Below are positions 25,507 through 38,700 of a stretch of 64,000 bases of DNA, piece after piece. The DNA is from Otis tarda. Taxonomy: Eukaryota > Chordata > Aves > Otidiformes > Otididae. The number at the start of each line of letters is the position of its first letter. Position 1 is the first letter of the stretch. The notes under the pieces are model-generated. The model saw only the letters and a list, made by a program, of their open reading frames with translations, had not been told where the DNA came from and ran no database searches. Position numbers and translations under genes: made by a program. The stretch lies in contig CM048552.1 in the NCBI GenBank assembly GCA_026413225.1, positions 146,209,053 to 146,273,052 on the forward strand, given 5' to 3'.

Positions 25507-28500
25507 CCATTATAATGACAAGAAAGTAAAGAAAAGTCTTTTTTATTTCAGCTATTCTCCTGAATTTTTCCACATCATGCTATGCTTTCTGGGTATGCAG
25601 CAGCATAGCTCCTATGCTATAAATATTTCTCTTATGTAACCAATTAATCAGCTAAAAAGTCAAAGAAAGCAACTATTTTTAGTATAATATTGCTAGTCAT
25701 GCTTCTGGAGTGTTATTTTTTGCTTTGAAATAAAAGGACTTCTTCATTCTGCAGTTCTTTCCCATCAATGTGTGGGACTGTGCCAATTCAAGCAACATTT
25801 CTGTATAAAGAACACTGATTAATGATCCAGAATTCTATGCAAGCTTTATTGTCTCAGTATTGCTACTCAAACTGCTTGCAAAGTTTCTGCAAGAAGATTT
25901 AAGCTATTCATATATAATACCTAAAGTATTTTTCAGGCTTTGGCTCTTTCAGCCCAAAAAGACTGAATCAATCAAAGAATTTTGAAGAAGGATTATATTG
26001 TTAGGCAAAAGACTTTTCACTGAAAAATGTTTTAAAAACAAATTTTAGCTTTCATTCCTACTGGATATGGGCTTGACTTTTAAAATGTCTTCTGCCAACT
26101 AAGCAGAGACAAGAACAATTACAAACTGGTCTATAGAGCAAATCCTCAATTACTTCAATCTGGAATGAAACAGTTTTAATTCAAATTGAGGCTTTAATTC
26201 TTAATTTTGAAAAACATTTTTAACATTACAAATACAAACTGTATCACCAGATCTTGTATTAAAAGCAAATCAAGGCTGTGAATTATGAACTTGAAAGCTG
26301 CAGGAATTAAAGTGCTCTCTTTGTCAATGAAGGGAAGCCAGAGTGGTAAAGCAAAATAAATCTGAAAAATGTGAAATCCAGAACAAAAAAAAATGTAATA
26401 TTAGTCGGCTTAAGTTCATGTAGTTCACCTAGTTCAAAGCAGAACACTCCTCTCAAATATATTATACTTGTACCTTAAAAAGGATCTGGTGGCAGCCACA
26501 ATCTCTGGGCCACTTAGCACTGGATCTAGTTGACCACTAGTGGGGTCTGGTGCCATCTGAGGACTCTGAGGTTCCTACAGCTTCTGACTCCTTCCAGACA
26601 AGCCTGTGTCATATCTACCCACCCCTTGAGGACACCTGTCTTACATTTCAAATTACTTCAGGGATACCTGCACGGGAACTCATTTTGTCCCCATTGAATG
26701 GGAACTGGTGGATGTTCATGGCATAGAGCTATGGATGGAGAGAAGAGCTAGGCTCTGGATGATAACACAGGTCCACTCTGGTTCACACAGTATGGGGCTC
26801 TGTTTCCAGGAACTTTTGGCTTCACAACAAAAATATAAGGATGCTTCATGCCTCTGAGGGATGAACACTAATGGGGGGGGGAAGGGGGTAAGAGTGCTCT
26901 CTCTACCACACGAAGTCGCACCAGGGTTAGAGGACAGCAACAAAACCAGCCCTACCTTTGGGCAGCGTCTCCTCATTACTAATATCGACATGTATTAAAA
27001 CACCACAAAATGAAGGGGTTTTTTTTTTTCAAAATCAGTTTGGTTTCTCCTCTAGAATACAGATAATTTTTGAACAAAGGTCTGTTTCTACAGAATATTA
27101 TGGTCAGGAAGGTATTGCAGCTTTTATTCATTCAATAAATGAGTTTCAGATTAAATGTCCACCTATATCATTCCCAAATGTTTATCTATCACATGACTTT
27201 CGGTTTTTATTAAATATTATCATACTCAACCAATTGAGGAGAATTTTCCTATATTTATTTACATGTAAGACTGGATTTAGATATGGGAGATTAAGTACCC
27301 TGGGGAAGAAAGAACAATGGACGATGATGGTGACAACAAGGGCAAAATAACTGTTTGTGGCCACAGCATAGTATTTGAAAAGCAGGAACTCACCAAAGAT
27401 AGCTTGCAGTTTTTAAAGTATCAAATGGCTCCTGCTAGGTTAAGGGTAACTTTCATACAAAGCAAGATGTGAGTGGCAACAGATTGTGCTGTCTGGCTGC
27501 CAAGACTTATTGAAGATAAAGGCAGCAAGCTAAATCATTTTCAGGGGAAATCCACCTCAGGATCTGGGAAGTTCTTGCTGTGTCTGATGTGTTTTCTACA
27601 TCAGAAGCACAAGAGATGAGCCAGTCTTTGAAGAGGCAAGCAGTCTGTACAATACGGAGGAAGGAGAGCAGCGGGACACTATGATAGCCCTGTCAAAACC
27701 ATAATTTTCCTGCTAATACAAATCCCATCTGGCAGGCTGGGCATGTATGCCCTCTCATCCTGCCACAACAAACTGAGGCCACAGCTCAAAGACTATCACG
27801 CCAGGCAATACGCAATTTTGTAATTAGTTTCATGGAAAAACCCAAAAATCAGAAATCCTGTGTCTTCTCAGTAGCTGTCGTTATTCTTTTCCCAAGGAAA
27901 CTGGAGACAAATATAACTTCTAGCTATGATAAATTCTTAAAAGAAGAAGTGAGGAAACTCCACAGAGTGCAATGAAAATGTTTTAAAAATGCAAATAAGG
28001 AGTGACATACAACAGAGAAGAAGGGGAAAGCTTCTTCCCAGGGAACATCAACTCCATTACTGAACATAATCCCAATACATTTATAACAAACCCATTTACT
28101 TGAACAATTCTTCTTCTTTTTGAATGACCCTTTAAAAATAGCTATAGATCACAGTAGTACTCAATTAACAGTTGACTTCTCTATGTGATTAACCTAATTG
28201 TTTTATTAAAATAAGTTTAAAATGTATATACTTCCAACAGAAACAGGGAAATGATAAAAATCTGGTCATGTTAGAAAAGCTTTACATATCTGTCTTAATC
28301 TTATCACATTTAAACCCGCTGAAGCCAAGTCCTCTTCAAAACATACATAATGAACAAGGGAATTTTTTAAATTTCATAATTAACAAGATAATTATTTCTT
28401 CAAAACCAATTTATATGACATTGCTGCTTACACTGAGACAAGATGACTGCATGTTAAATTTTGCCAGTGTGGTAAAAGTGATGTTAAGAAATAAGAAAAA

Positions 28501-29251
28501 ATGCCATCATCATGTTCATTTAACGGATAAAACATGAAGTGAGCAGCAGCGGAGATAAGCACCCTAGAGGCTGTTTGGTTTGTCACAACATGCACATGCA
28601 GTAATCCCTGACAGTCCTTCTTGGTAAAGAGGTGGGGGTTTTTTTCCCTTGCTTTTTGCAAATGCAGAGAAAAGCTGTGGTGATTGCTGCTTACTAATAC
28701 ATTAGACTTTTAACAGTGTCAACATGAAGGCAGTAATTCAGAGAACACTAAACTTGAAAGACATAGCAGACGTGCAAAGTTAATTTGATTTACCACATAA
28801 TCAGGAGCAGAGTTCTCTTGCTTTTCCTTCCAATTCAAATCTGAGCCTAGAAAAATCAAATTTCTGCCTCCCAGCAAATCCAAACAGCTTGCACTCCCTT
28901 GTCTTATGTGGATGTATGCAGAGCCAAATTTGACCCAGAACTCAATGTTCTTCAGGGGAATCGGTAATTTTGCTTCCCAACTTCTAGGCACTATGCTGCC
29001 ACTATCATTGTGTTCATTTGTTAACTTCAAGACCGCTTCCAATACACCAGGTCCCAAACCAAAAGCAGATGTTTCCTGGATTTGAAACTCTTAAAGACTG
29101 AAGGCAGAAAGACAAATAAGAGGCGAGGTAACAGGTAAGGAAGAGCTAGGGAACTACACACTGGCCAATCTCACCTCTGTGCTTGGCCAGGTTATATCAG
29201 ATGACACTGTTAGAATAAACAGCTCTGATTCTGCTTATGACTTTTGGCCAG

Positions 29252-29525
29252 TTTCAAGCTTGATAGCTCAGGCCTCCTCCTCCTTTGCTACAAGAGGTGA
29301 TCTCCATTCCCCATCCCGAGCACTTCTCTGCGAGGTCTGGAGGGCACAGTCACTGCAGGTGATGGCTACACTTCAGAGGGTTGCGTTTAGCCTCCACAGA
29401 GGTGCAGGGCCTGGTCAAGTGAGATGGGATGTGCAAGTCGGATAGAGAGAGAAACACTTGGGATGGGGAATGGAGACAACCTCTTGCAGCAAAGGAGGAG
29501 GGGGGCTGAGCTATCCAGCTTGAAG
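29252..29525. repeat. long imperfect inverted repeat (hairpin), family unknown
   Basis: The left arm 29252-29330 and the right arm 29448-29525 are reverse complements of each other. Counted by eye, they agree at roughly 85-90% over about 78 bases with one indel. Matching blocks include TTCAAGCT, GATAGCTCAG, CCTCCTCCTTTGCT, CAAGAGGT and TCTCCATTCCCCATCCC. The loop is about 117 bases. The two arms even produce look-alike frames on opposite strands, one reading SSLIAQASSSFATRGDLHSP and the other SSWIAQPPSSFAARGCLHSP. Similarity stops abruptly at the arm ends. I do not recognise the arm as a known repeat. In the AFF2 pre-mRNA it would fold into an approximately 78 bp stem. Confidence 0.9.
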
Positions 29526-32500
29526 CTAGCTGACTGCTGTGAGGCCAAGCACACACTGAGCTGCAAGACAGGGCCAAATCCAAACCATTTCCAAGGAGAA
29601 AATTTCAAATCCACTCATCCCTTTGCCATGTGCCTAAACTTTTCACAGTGGTCTGGAGAGAAGGCATAGGTGGGACATATGGTGCTACCGTGCATCACCC
29701 AAGTGGTGCCTCAAGGTCACTGCCCAGGAGGGGCCTCATCATGTTGGATACGGATCCATCAAAAGAAGAGATGGTGCCACTGATCCTGGATAACATGACG
29801 CCAGTATTGAGGGACAACTGAAGCTCCTGAAATACAAAAATCACTGCTTTTCTGACCTTCTGTAGAGCATGTACACTATATGAAGAAATTGCCTAGCATT
29901 TCCACGTTCCCCCTTCACTGACTCAACATGCCTTTGCCCCAAGTAAATAATCCGCCTGCATGAATTTAAACTTCTGTTAGGCAGATAGCACAGGTATAGT
30001 GAGTATACTCCAGACATACTGCCCTCCCAGATATTGCTGAGATGGTTTACAGGGTCAGCTTCCAAAACTTCTATAGGCAACACTCTGTGATCACTCCCAA
30101 GAAAAAAATCTCACCCATCTCCTACAGCAACTGACACATGAGATACCCATAAACAGAAATAAAGAAAAGAAAAATGTACATCTGCACCTATGCCTGCTAA
30201 TGATTAGACAGGTATCAAAAGAAAACAGGGCTAAGCCTGGAGGATTTTACCAGAGATGCATATAATATGGCATAGACCACTGCAAGAGAAAAACACCAGG
30301 CAGTGAAGACACTAAAATAGAAGGCTGCAAAATGGAAAATGCAGATAGCTTTGTCTAATTCAGAGACGTCATCATGGAGGACAATGACTGCTCCAAGGGG
30401 ATTGTGAGGAGGACAGTGCTGGCACTACTGCCCCACAGAAACATAAAGCCTATCTGGAGAGACAAGGGACTCTCCTGAGATGCAAAAATGAAACTGTTCT
30501 ACATGCATGCTCTCCGTCCCGCTCTACACAATAGACGTAGACCTTTGAGAAAGTTGCCAGGCAAGGACTCCCAGCCTCTGAAATTAATTGTTTACGGGCA
30601 GTCGAGGAGATGGCATGAGAAATGAGCCCAAAACCCGAAAGCAGGTACATCCTTTCACCTATATTGAGTCAGCTATGGAGTACCTGTACCCAGTCCCTTA
30701 CACCGTCCACCCCAGATGGCGGCTGGTGAGGCCTGCAGGGTTTGCTCTGGCAGGGAACAGTGCCACTGAGGGTGGACACCATCGAAGTGAGACCACCCCT
30801 TCTGCAGAAGTGGGGTGGCGAGGCCGGGGACATGCCGTCCCCACCACCTCGTTGCAAGGGGTGTTAGCAGGTAACTCTGGCAAAGGCCCGAGCTGCACCC
30901 AGGTGTGCGCAGCCATACCAAGCAGCAGCTGGCACACACATATGTGCATAACTACGTGATTTCAGCACAATAAGCGTTTCCCAGCCTGAAGAGAAATGAG
31001 ATCTCCTGCACTGCCCATACATGTGGCATTTCATTCATCAGTTTTTCCAAACAGAAGACTTGTCGTATAAACAAAATCAATGTGTGTGTGTGTGTGTGTG
31101 TGTGTGATTTTACTGCTTCTGGATGCCCTGCAAGAGAAACACAGCAGAAAGCACGCTATTTATCAAAGTCCTGATGGGTAGGAAGGTATTTTTGTTGCAT
31201 CCCCTAAATATCCTCTTCTTCTACTACTTTCTCTGCTCTCAATGACAGCGAACATTGCTTGACAGAGACCAGAACATGCTTGCTGTTTTCCCATCTCCGA
31301 TCTAGCCTTTTTCTAAAAAAAAAAAAAAAACCACTGGTGAGATTTTCAAGAGCACTCTAGCTGAACTCAACCTCTCTCCACTTACATTTGAGTCAGTAGG
31401 AATTGAGGCCAGTCTTGTTGAACCTTTTAAAATTCTTACCATGTATTTACATTATTCTTTTACAGGTTTACTTTAAATAATAACCATGTATAACACACAC
31501 GGTATATATGCAAAAGCACACTTCCACCTTTCTGGGAACTGAACTTTACAGATCAGGATCCTCCAAAACGCTTGCCTTTGTAAGCTGAGCAAATGTCTGA
31601 CATGTGGGGTTTGCCCCCCTTTCATGAAGAAAGGAAGTGAAGGAAAGGAACTGGACAAAAACCACCCTATACTGTGGAAAAGGTGATCAGGAAAGGAAAC
31701 AGATGGTCTGAAGGGTATTCATGAATCTTTGGTTCATCTATAAAATGCAATATTTTTGGAAAACACTACTTGAAACAATATGCATTAGGCCTTTCAGTGA
31801 AATTCTCTTTTGACCACAGGTATCTGACACAGACATAAGTATGTTTCAGACGACATTAGTTCACTTAAGAGGAAACTGTTAGAAGTACATCCATATTTGA
31901 TAATAACTATGGAGGCAGTTTTATACATAGCAGCTGGAACAAGGCAACTTGAATTAATAATGCACATTTCAAGCTTCAGCTACAGCTCAGGTGCTATCTG
32001 AAGAGGGACCATGTTTTCAGAGAGCTGCAGTCTGTCTCACAGTAGTACTTCACTTTTGGAAAACACTCTGAACCTTAGACACACTTCTCCCAAGCAGAGG
32101 TCCCCAGGCTTGCTTCAAGCTGGACCAGTTTCTTGCTAGACTGTGTGGTTCCCCAAAAGCTCTCCAGGACAGGGAACGATGCTGCTGGGCAGATGAGCTG
32201 GGAGCAATCACTACTGGCCCTCCAGATGAGCCAGGGACTTTGAGAGCTGCCTGTATCCCAATTGGAGGAGCCAGGATATGCCAACAAAATATCTACATTA
32301 TCGGGGGTTTAAAAAATCTGTTCTGGATAGGAGCACAACAAATTTTTGTAACGTCAAAACTTACTACAAAGTGGAAACTCATGGTTTAACCCAGTCCTGT
32401 CCTCAACCAGGTACACAAGTTTGTACTTCAGCCGGGTACACAGAGTCTGACTTGAGATGAGGATTTCTGTTGTGCTCTTGAGGAATGATTTGAGATTTCC

Positions 32501-35352
32501 AGACCTTCTTCTGCCCGTGGAATTAAGATATCACTCCTTGAAAGGCCAAGGCAATCACATCAATTGCAATGAACAGAACAAGTTCTGCCTCATAAGAAGT
32601 CAATAAGCCACCTGCACTTGCTTTGTCGCAACAGATCAGCAGACCCGCACCATTATTCGGAAGTGGTAATGACTGTCACACCTGGCTTTATTATCATTAC
32701 CAATATACACTTTTACATACGCTGTGAAAAACCACATCAACTCTATGTCTGCCTAGAAAATGACCCAGATAAAGATGTACACTTTGCAACTCCCTCAAGT
32801 TTCTTGACATACCTTATATATTTTTTGAACACTCTCACGTTCCTTTGACCTTCAAATGTCATATATTGATTGCTCAGGGAAGTTAAATCTGCTCCTCTCA
32901 GCATCCTCTACCCATATTCATCCCTGGCAGAACTTCTATCATCTCTTGTCATCGGCTACATGAGCAACTCTTGAAAGTAAGCCCTCTCCTCTGTTTTGCA
33001 GCTTATCTCTACATTAGTATTAACTGAATACAAACATAGATAAAGGAGGGATTTTTATAGACGTCCTATTAACAGAAGCTACTTATTCACTGAGTGCAAG
33101 CTTTCTTAAAAGAAGCTCTGAAAGAATCATTTCCCCCATCTCTCTCTGCTGAAGTGTTGCTAATACTGCTAATTCAGATTAGATGATTTTACCCTTGCTT
33201 GAATCCAGCACAAGTCTCATGTACATTTGCAGGGGGATTAAATGGGTTTAGAATGATGTTTAAAAAGGCCTTCTTACAGCTCTGCTTAGGGAAGGGTGAA
33301 TTTATTCACTACTTTTTTTTTTTTTTGGTCCTTGTTTATGTGTATATCCATAGGTTTGAATCTTTTCAAGATTGCTGGATAACTTTTGACAATTTTGTAA
33401 CATCTAATGGCTTTGGAAAACATTACCTGAGGTCATATATATTATAAAAATAGACACTCTCTCAATCTTCTCTCTGTCTTAATTTAAATGCAGTTTTGCT
33501 TGAGGTTGGTCTTACGTGTTATTAATTACAAATAAACATTTTATTCCCTCCTTTGGATTTTTTTTTGTTTTCTTTGAAACTAGATGCTTCTTTTGTTTTC
33601 TATTTATGAAAGCTTTTACAGAAAATGATTACTTCATGTATGGGTCTTTGGTGGCACATAAAGCTTCTGCAGATATTATTTTAATTAGGTTGCTTGGTTC
33701 CATTTCATTTTTAAATGACTGTGGCAGGGACCTTGTGTTCTGATCTGCTGAATGGGAGGCAATGTCTGCTGAGGATTCTTCCCTTCTAGAAGTACCATAT
33801 TAATGAGACATTTTCTTAATAAGAGTGTTGCATCAAGTCCTGTAATCAGAACACAAGAGACATCCAAACCAGCAGAAACATCCATTAATTCCAGAAGCCA
33901 CCATTTCTACATTGCATTTTAAAGTTATTCCAAAAGGAATTTAACCTTAGCAGTGATTTGGGGTGAAAGGATGTCTATGTATTACAGTGAGAGATACAGT
34001 TAGTCAAATTTATTGTGCCATATACTGATTGGGTTTCCTCACTATAAGGTTAGTCTTTCTTTAGAAACAAAAATTCAAAACCTGTTAGATATAGGGCTGC
34101 AAGTGCCTTGGAGTAAAGAAGCAATTTAGTACAAGACTTTAAAATTGTTACCTGATTATTCTTGAGTTTGCCCTAACCAACACTGAGAAAGTAATTGGTG
34201 CCTGACTTTATACAATAGATTTAAATCATTCTAATTTAACACCTGTGAACTCATTATTAAGCCTTTCCAAGCAGAGAAATAAGTGTGTTATTCAACACTT
34301 CTGACACAGTGGTGCAATATGATCACACCATCTCCACCCAAGCTCTCTGGGATGAGAAGCCTAAAACATTAATTAAAACAAACCCCAGTCATATACCTCA
34401 TCATACTACTGTAGCTAGAAGACAAAATCCTCCAGGGAGATCGAGAGACTAATCTACAAACTATTAATGCAAATTCTGCTTTCCATGTTCACCAACCAAT
34501 TATATTAACACCTCTTATGAAATTAAGAAAAAAGCAAAGAATTGACAGCTCAGAAGGGTATACCTGTTTAGTTGGACCTACATGCCATTATTTGTAAAGC
34601 AAGAAGAGCATGATAACAGAAATACATTATACTAGTGTTATAATCAGCACTGAATTAGGTTACTGTATACAAATATTATATTTTTAATAAATGTTACCAT
34701 ACATACAATAGATAAAGTAAAAATTCCATTAATTTTCCCCAATATGTCATGAACAAGAAAAGAAAATTGAATTTTCAAAATATTTACCATTTGGGCTAAT
34801 ATGGTTCACATTATGCCTTATCTGCTAAGTTGCTTCTGTTAAATCCCTTAAGCCATCTTTAAGCCATAGACAAAAGTGAGTAAATATCGTTTAGTACTGT
34901 TTTCTGAGCAAGGAGAAAGCCCTTGAAACACTGGTTCAGAAGAGCACACTGAGGAACTAAGTATAGGATTTCCCGAAGTGTATGGAAATCCACCTTCAAA
35001 TATTGTCTGTCGAACGCATCCAGTAAAAAAAAAAGCAGCTTACTTAAGTATAGGGGTAGGTACGTGCAAGCCCATCAATAAAATACATTCTCTCATCTAT
35101 GGAAGAGGTGACAAAGTCAATCAGCTGCAGAGCAAAAACTTATTTTCTGCAAACCAAGTACAGACCTGTCAGTCTCTCTGCAGCCATCAAGGTTCATTTG
35201 GACAATCTGATTTGTGCATGAGGTATTATAGATCAAATTTGCCAGTGGTACAGAGTCTCCTTTGTTTATTCTTTGCAGAATAAAATAACTACTGAAACGA
35301 CCTAGAAGTTCCCCTTCTCTCACTCAAACAAAATTAATTTCGTAGAAATAAT
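29526..35352. other. non-coding intronic sequence with a small GC-rich patch
   Basis: No gene recognised. The stretch 30690-30915 is GC-rich and open in several frames on both strands (up to 123 codons), without splice or family support. The (GT)13 repeat is listed separately. An A-run lies at about 31314-31330 and a T-run at about 33311-33326. Confidence 0.6.
31081..31106 (+). repeat. (TG)13 dinucleotide microsatellite
   Basis: Twenty-six bases of uninterrupted TG, long enough to be polymorphic in length. In the AFF2 transcript it reads as a CA repeat, the type bound by hnRNP L, although nothing shows that it acts that way here. Confidence 0.97.
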
Positions 35353-35519
35353 GGGCCTGACTCTCATTATCACTAAACCATGCTTCGCCTCCTTCATCCT
35401 GACAGTGTATCTCTTTACAATGAATAGAACGGAATTTAAATTGCAATTTTTACACTAATTTTAGGGCTCCTTTATAATGCCAAAGCAAGATAAAGGGATC
35501 TTATGATAAATAAGGCCCT
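35353..35519. repeat. possible ancient interspersed repeat with inverted ends
   Basis: The block opens GGGCCTGACTCTCATTA and closes ATAAATAAGGCCCT, so the outer 6-7 bases are inverted. Inside, a segment GGCTCCTTTATAATGCCAAA then GCAAGATAAAGGGATCTTA recalls old amniote repeats that begin GGGCCTGATTCTCATTTACAC and contain a TTTACACTGCC…AAGGGGCCTTA core. Divergence is high and I cannot name the family. Confidence 0.35.
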
Positions 35520-35723
35520 ATATAGTTCATATTGGTCCACCTACTTCCCACCTTTTCTTTTTTTTTAGCGCATCGAGCTTAGGAAAATTATTTCATGGAT
35601 TTTTTTTTTTTTAAGTCTGAGCCAGGACTTTCAAAATTAGACCCTCAAAGTATGCAGGGTCTAGTGGTTTCTGGTTTTGAGTCTGGGCACCTATGGGCCC
35701 CCTGAGTTCCTCCTCATTTCAGC

Positions 35724-35787
35724 TGTGGCCCTCCTTGGGCCATGCAGAAGGGCCTTGTGGCCCTCCTTGGGCCAGTGCAGAAAATAA
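35724..35787 (+). repeat. 32 bp tandem duplication
   Basis: Two 32-base units follow each other. The first 19 bases are identical (TGTGGCCCTCCTTGGGCCA) and the remainder has begun to diverge (TGCAGAAGGGCCT against GTGCAGAAAATAA). A local duplication with no coding role seen. Confidence 0.85.
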
Positions 35788-38700
35788 AGTCTCAGGCTGT
35801 GCTAGATCCACAGAAACTGTCTTCAGCTTATGAGTAATTAAAACAGCAGCAAGAGCTGCCAAATTAACACAAAAAGCAGGAATCTTTGAAACATGAACCC
35901 TCTCAGCATTTCCTGCTCTTTGCAAAAACCTCTCAACATTTCATTTCACATCCGCAGTGGGCACTGGGTGCAATGAGGAGTCAACAGAAGAACATCAGGC
36001 CAGTGCCTATAGATGAGTATCTAGTTTTCCAGTTTTGGAAAAACTGGATCTGGCCTTCAAATATTAATATTGTGCAGCACCATGTGCTGCCAGTATCAAT
36101 GTCGGTCCACCACTCAGCACACACTTTCCTACAGCCTCATGGAAAGCTAAGTACCAACCCCATGGTTGAAGCCACCTTTCTCCAGCTTCTCCAGTGCTGC
36201 TGCAGGAGCTGTTACTGAACTAGCACTGAACATGGTCAGCAATGCTTTCCCTGTGTCTGCAGCCCGACTGCCAGCCAGGGTGGAAATAACCATCTGAGTG
36301 GGAACGTGGCCAGCCAGCAATGTAGTAGTTGGCCTTTTTTTTTTTTTTTGGTATAATTTGCCCCGACACTTTGTCCTGTTCTCCTTCTTCCCTTCCATCA
36401 CCCCTTTAACAACACATAAAGTGCATAGAAGGATGCAATTTGTGCAGCCAAAATGCTAGGATTTGATTTACTAAGTTTATTCCAGAGGACACCAATGACT
36501 GAAATAGAAGTTGTTTTTTTTTCAAATGATGATTAAACATTGGTTTTCCCCCAAAGCTTAACACAGGACTTACTGAAGTGTGTCCAAAGGCATACACTTA
36601 TCTCATGTATCTTGCATCCCTCTTGTCTTCAACAGCAGTAGCTTTAGGTCTTCTCTGCCTGATGCAGCGTTTAGGACTGCTGGCCGCAAGAAGCAACACT
36701 CCACCTTGGTAGGAGAAGACAGCCACTCCCATTCAGATGGAGGACTCCAAACCCGATCACTTCTGCAGCCCTCATCTCCGTATTAAAGAAAATGGCAAAT
36801 ACTGTCCACTCCATGTAACGCAAATAATGTCCTGATGCTCCTGGAAAGGTGCCAGCGAGTTCCCTCAGGGCAAAGCTGGAGCCTTAGTAGTAGTTTGTTC
36901 TTTATACAAAACGCCTATATTTTGGGTTTACTGCAACACTTTCTCAGCAAATGCTCAAGAAATTAGTCACTTTCCTAATGCTCTCTTAATTAGTTATTTT
37001 CATTGTCATTTTTTCTTTAGGCAAAAATGGATGCATTAAAGAAGGGAATTTCTCATCAAAAACATACAGTGCAAAATTCAAACACAGAGACTTACGACTA
37101 TGGGAGAACATAGATGGGAAATAGTCAAGTAAGAGTTTAACAATGATATAGAGTTTAATTCTGCAAGATATCCCAGATTTCTGATGGGAATACTTCACAA
37201 ATGAAAAACACTTTTCAATTTAAATTAAATTAAATTTCCAATTAAGTCACAGAGAGCTGTACTCCAGCAGGAAAACCTACTAAAAATCACATATTTCTCA
37301 GCCATGAATTAAACATTTAGTATAGTTCGGTCTACAGTGACCCAAGATAGGAAGGACAAAAAATACTTTCTGGGTCCACCCCCTCTTCTATTTTAAACCA
37401 TATGTTTGATAATGAAATGTTTCTGACATCAGTTTAAGCAAGATTTTCTTCATTATACAGAGTTACATCTGTAAAGTTTACTTCAGAAAACAAATCTGAT
37501 AGTCAAGCTACTTGTGTCATAGAGTTTGATACATTCATAAATATTTAAGATATTTTATGCAATATGCCCATCAAGTGACAGGCCAAAATAGCTCCTAAGA
37601 CTTTATCATGAATTAAAAATGTGAAAATAATGGATTTTCTGGGTTGGTAGCTGAAGTGAAAATTGTAAGGAAAACTGTTCTTGTTTGAGCCGAATATTTT
37701 TGGTTTGTTGTTTCTCCAAAAAAGAAAGAAGGAATAGTAAATTAATTACACAACATCAATCAAAACAATTTATTTGATTTGAAACCAAGTGCTCTGATTT
37801 TATGATAATTTTATCCTTGAAAAAGTAAGAAATGAAGGAAAATTTTGAAATGAGGGAATTCTTTCACATTAAAAATTTGAAACCTTTGACTTGGAAATTC
37901 TGAAATTAGCTATTTCAACATTTCTCTTTTTTTTTTTTATTTTCTCCAGTTAAAACATTTAGTTCTGTTCACCTCTACACCAACTGCTTTGGAGAGTCTA
38001 CTAGTCACAAAAAGAAAATTAACCACCTATCGAAAATACCCCAAACTTTTTTAAAAAAACCTTGAAGTTCATGAGAAATTTATTTTTGCCTTTAATAGAG
38101 CCAGGACTTTTCCTCTTGTCTTTAACCACAAAATAAAGATGATGTGCTTTTTCCAGAAAGGACTGAGAGCAAATCTGGTATCCTGATTTTTTTAAGCTAT
38201 ATCGATGTAGACTTTGTGCATTATATACTTTTCTATGATCTATTATTTTTTTGAACTGTAGCTCCAGGAGTCATGGAGTTGTGTGAATCATCTGGGAGGA
38301 AAAAACTCATGTCATCCAAGGGAAAAAAATCCTACAAACACCTTGCAGCAGCAATGGAGCTTACAAGATAACCAATGTCGTAAGAATGAGCACATCTCAC
38401 ATGGAGTGGGATGCTGGAGGCGAGTCCTGAGCTACTTCCAAGTGCACCTCCATAAGGGAAACAAGGCTGTCTCCTTTATCCTTTATATGGGATGGTGGAG
38501 TGGAGAAGCAGGAACACAGCAAATGTCCCACTTTTTCATCCCTAGCCCCAGGGCACTGTTATCAAGCTGCTCCTTGGATCAGCAGGGACCAGACGTGGTT
38601 TCCTCTCCAAATTCCTGACAGAACACGTTTCTTAACCATTCCCATTTTGGGGTGTTGAATATAGGGCATCTTTTCTCCTTATCTTGCCTGACAGCCAGTA

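Larger units (their letters stand above)
23126..29251. other. non-coding intronic sequence
   Basis: AT-rich DNA with the CATT and ATCAT microsatellites listed separately and a G9AAG5 run at about 26873-26888. Open frames are short and unremarkable. No transposon was recognised. Confidence 0.65.

Noticed and set aside
31200..31260. Possible small AFF2 exon on the minus strand (Ser/Arg/Glu-rich reading)
   Set aside because: The translated text does not match the expected acidic, serine-rich segment and no matched acceptor and donor pair frames it.
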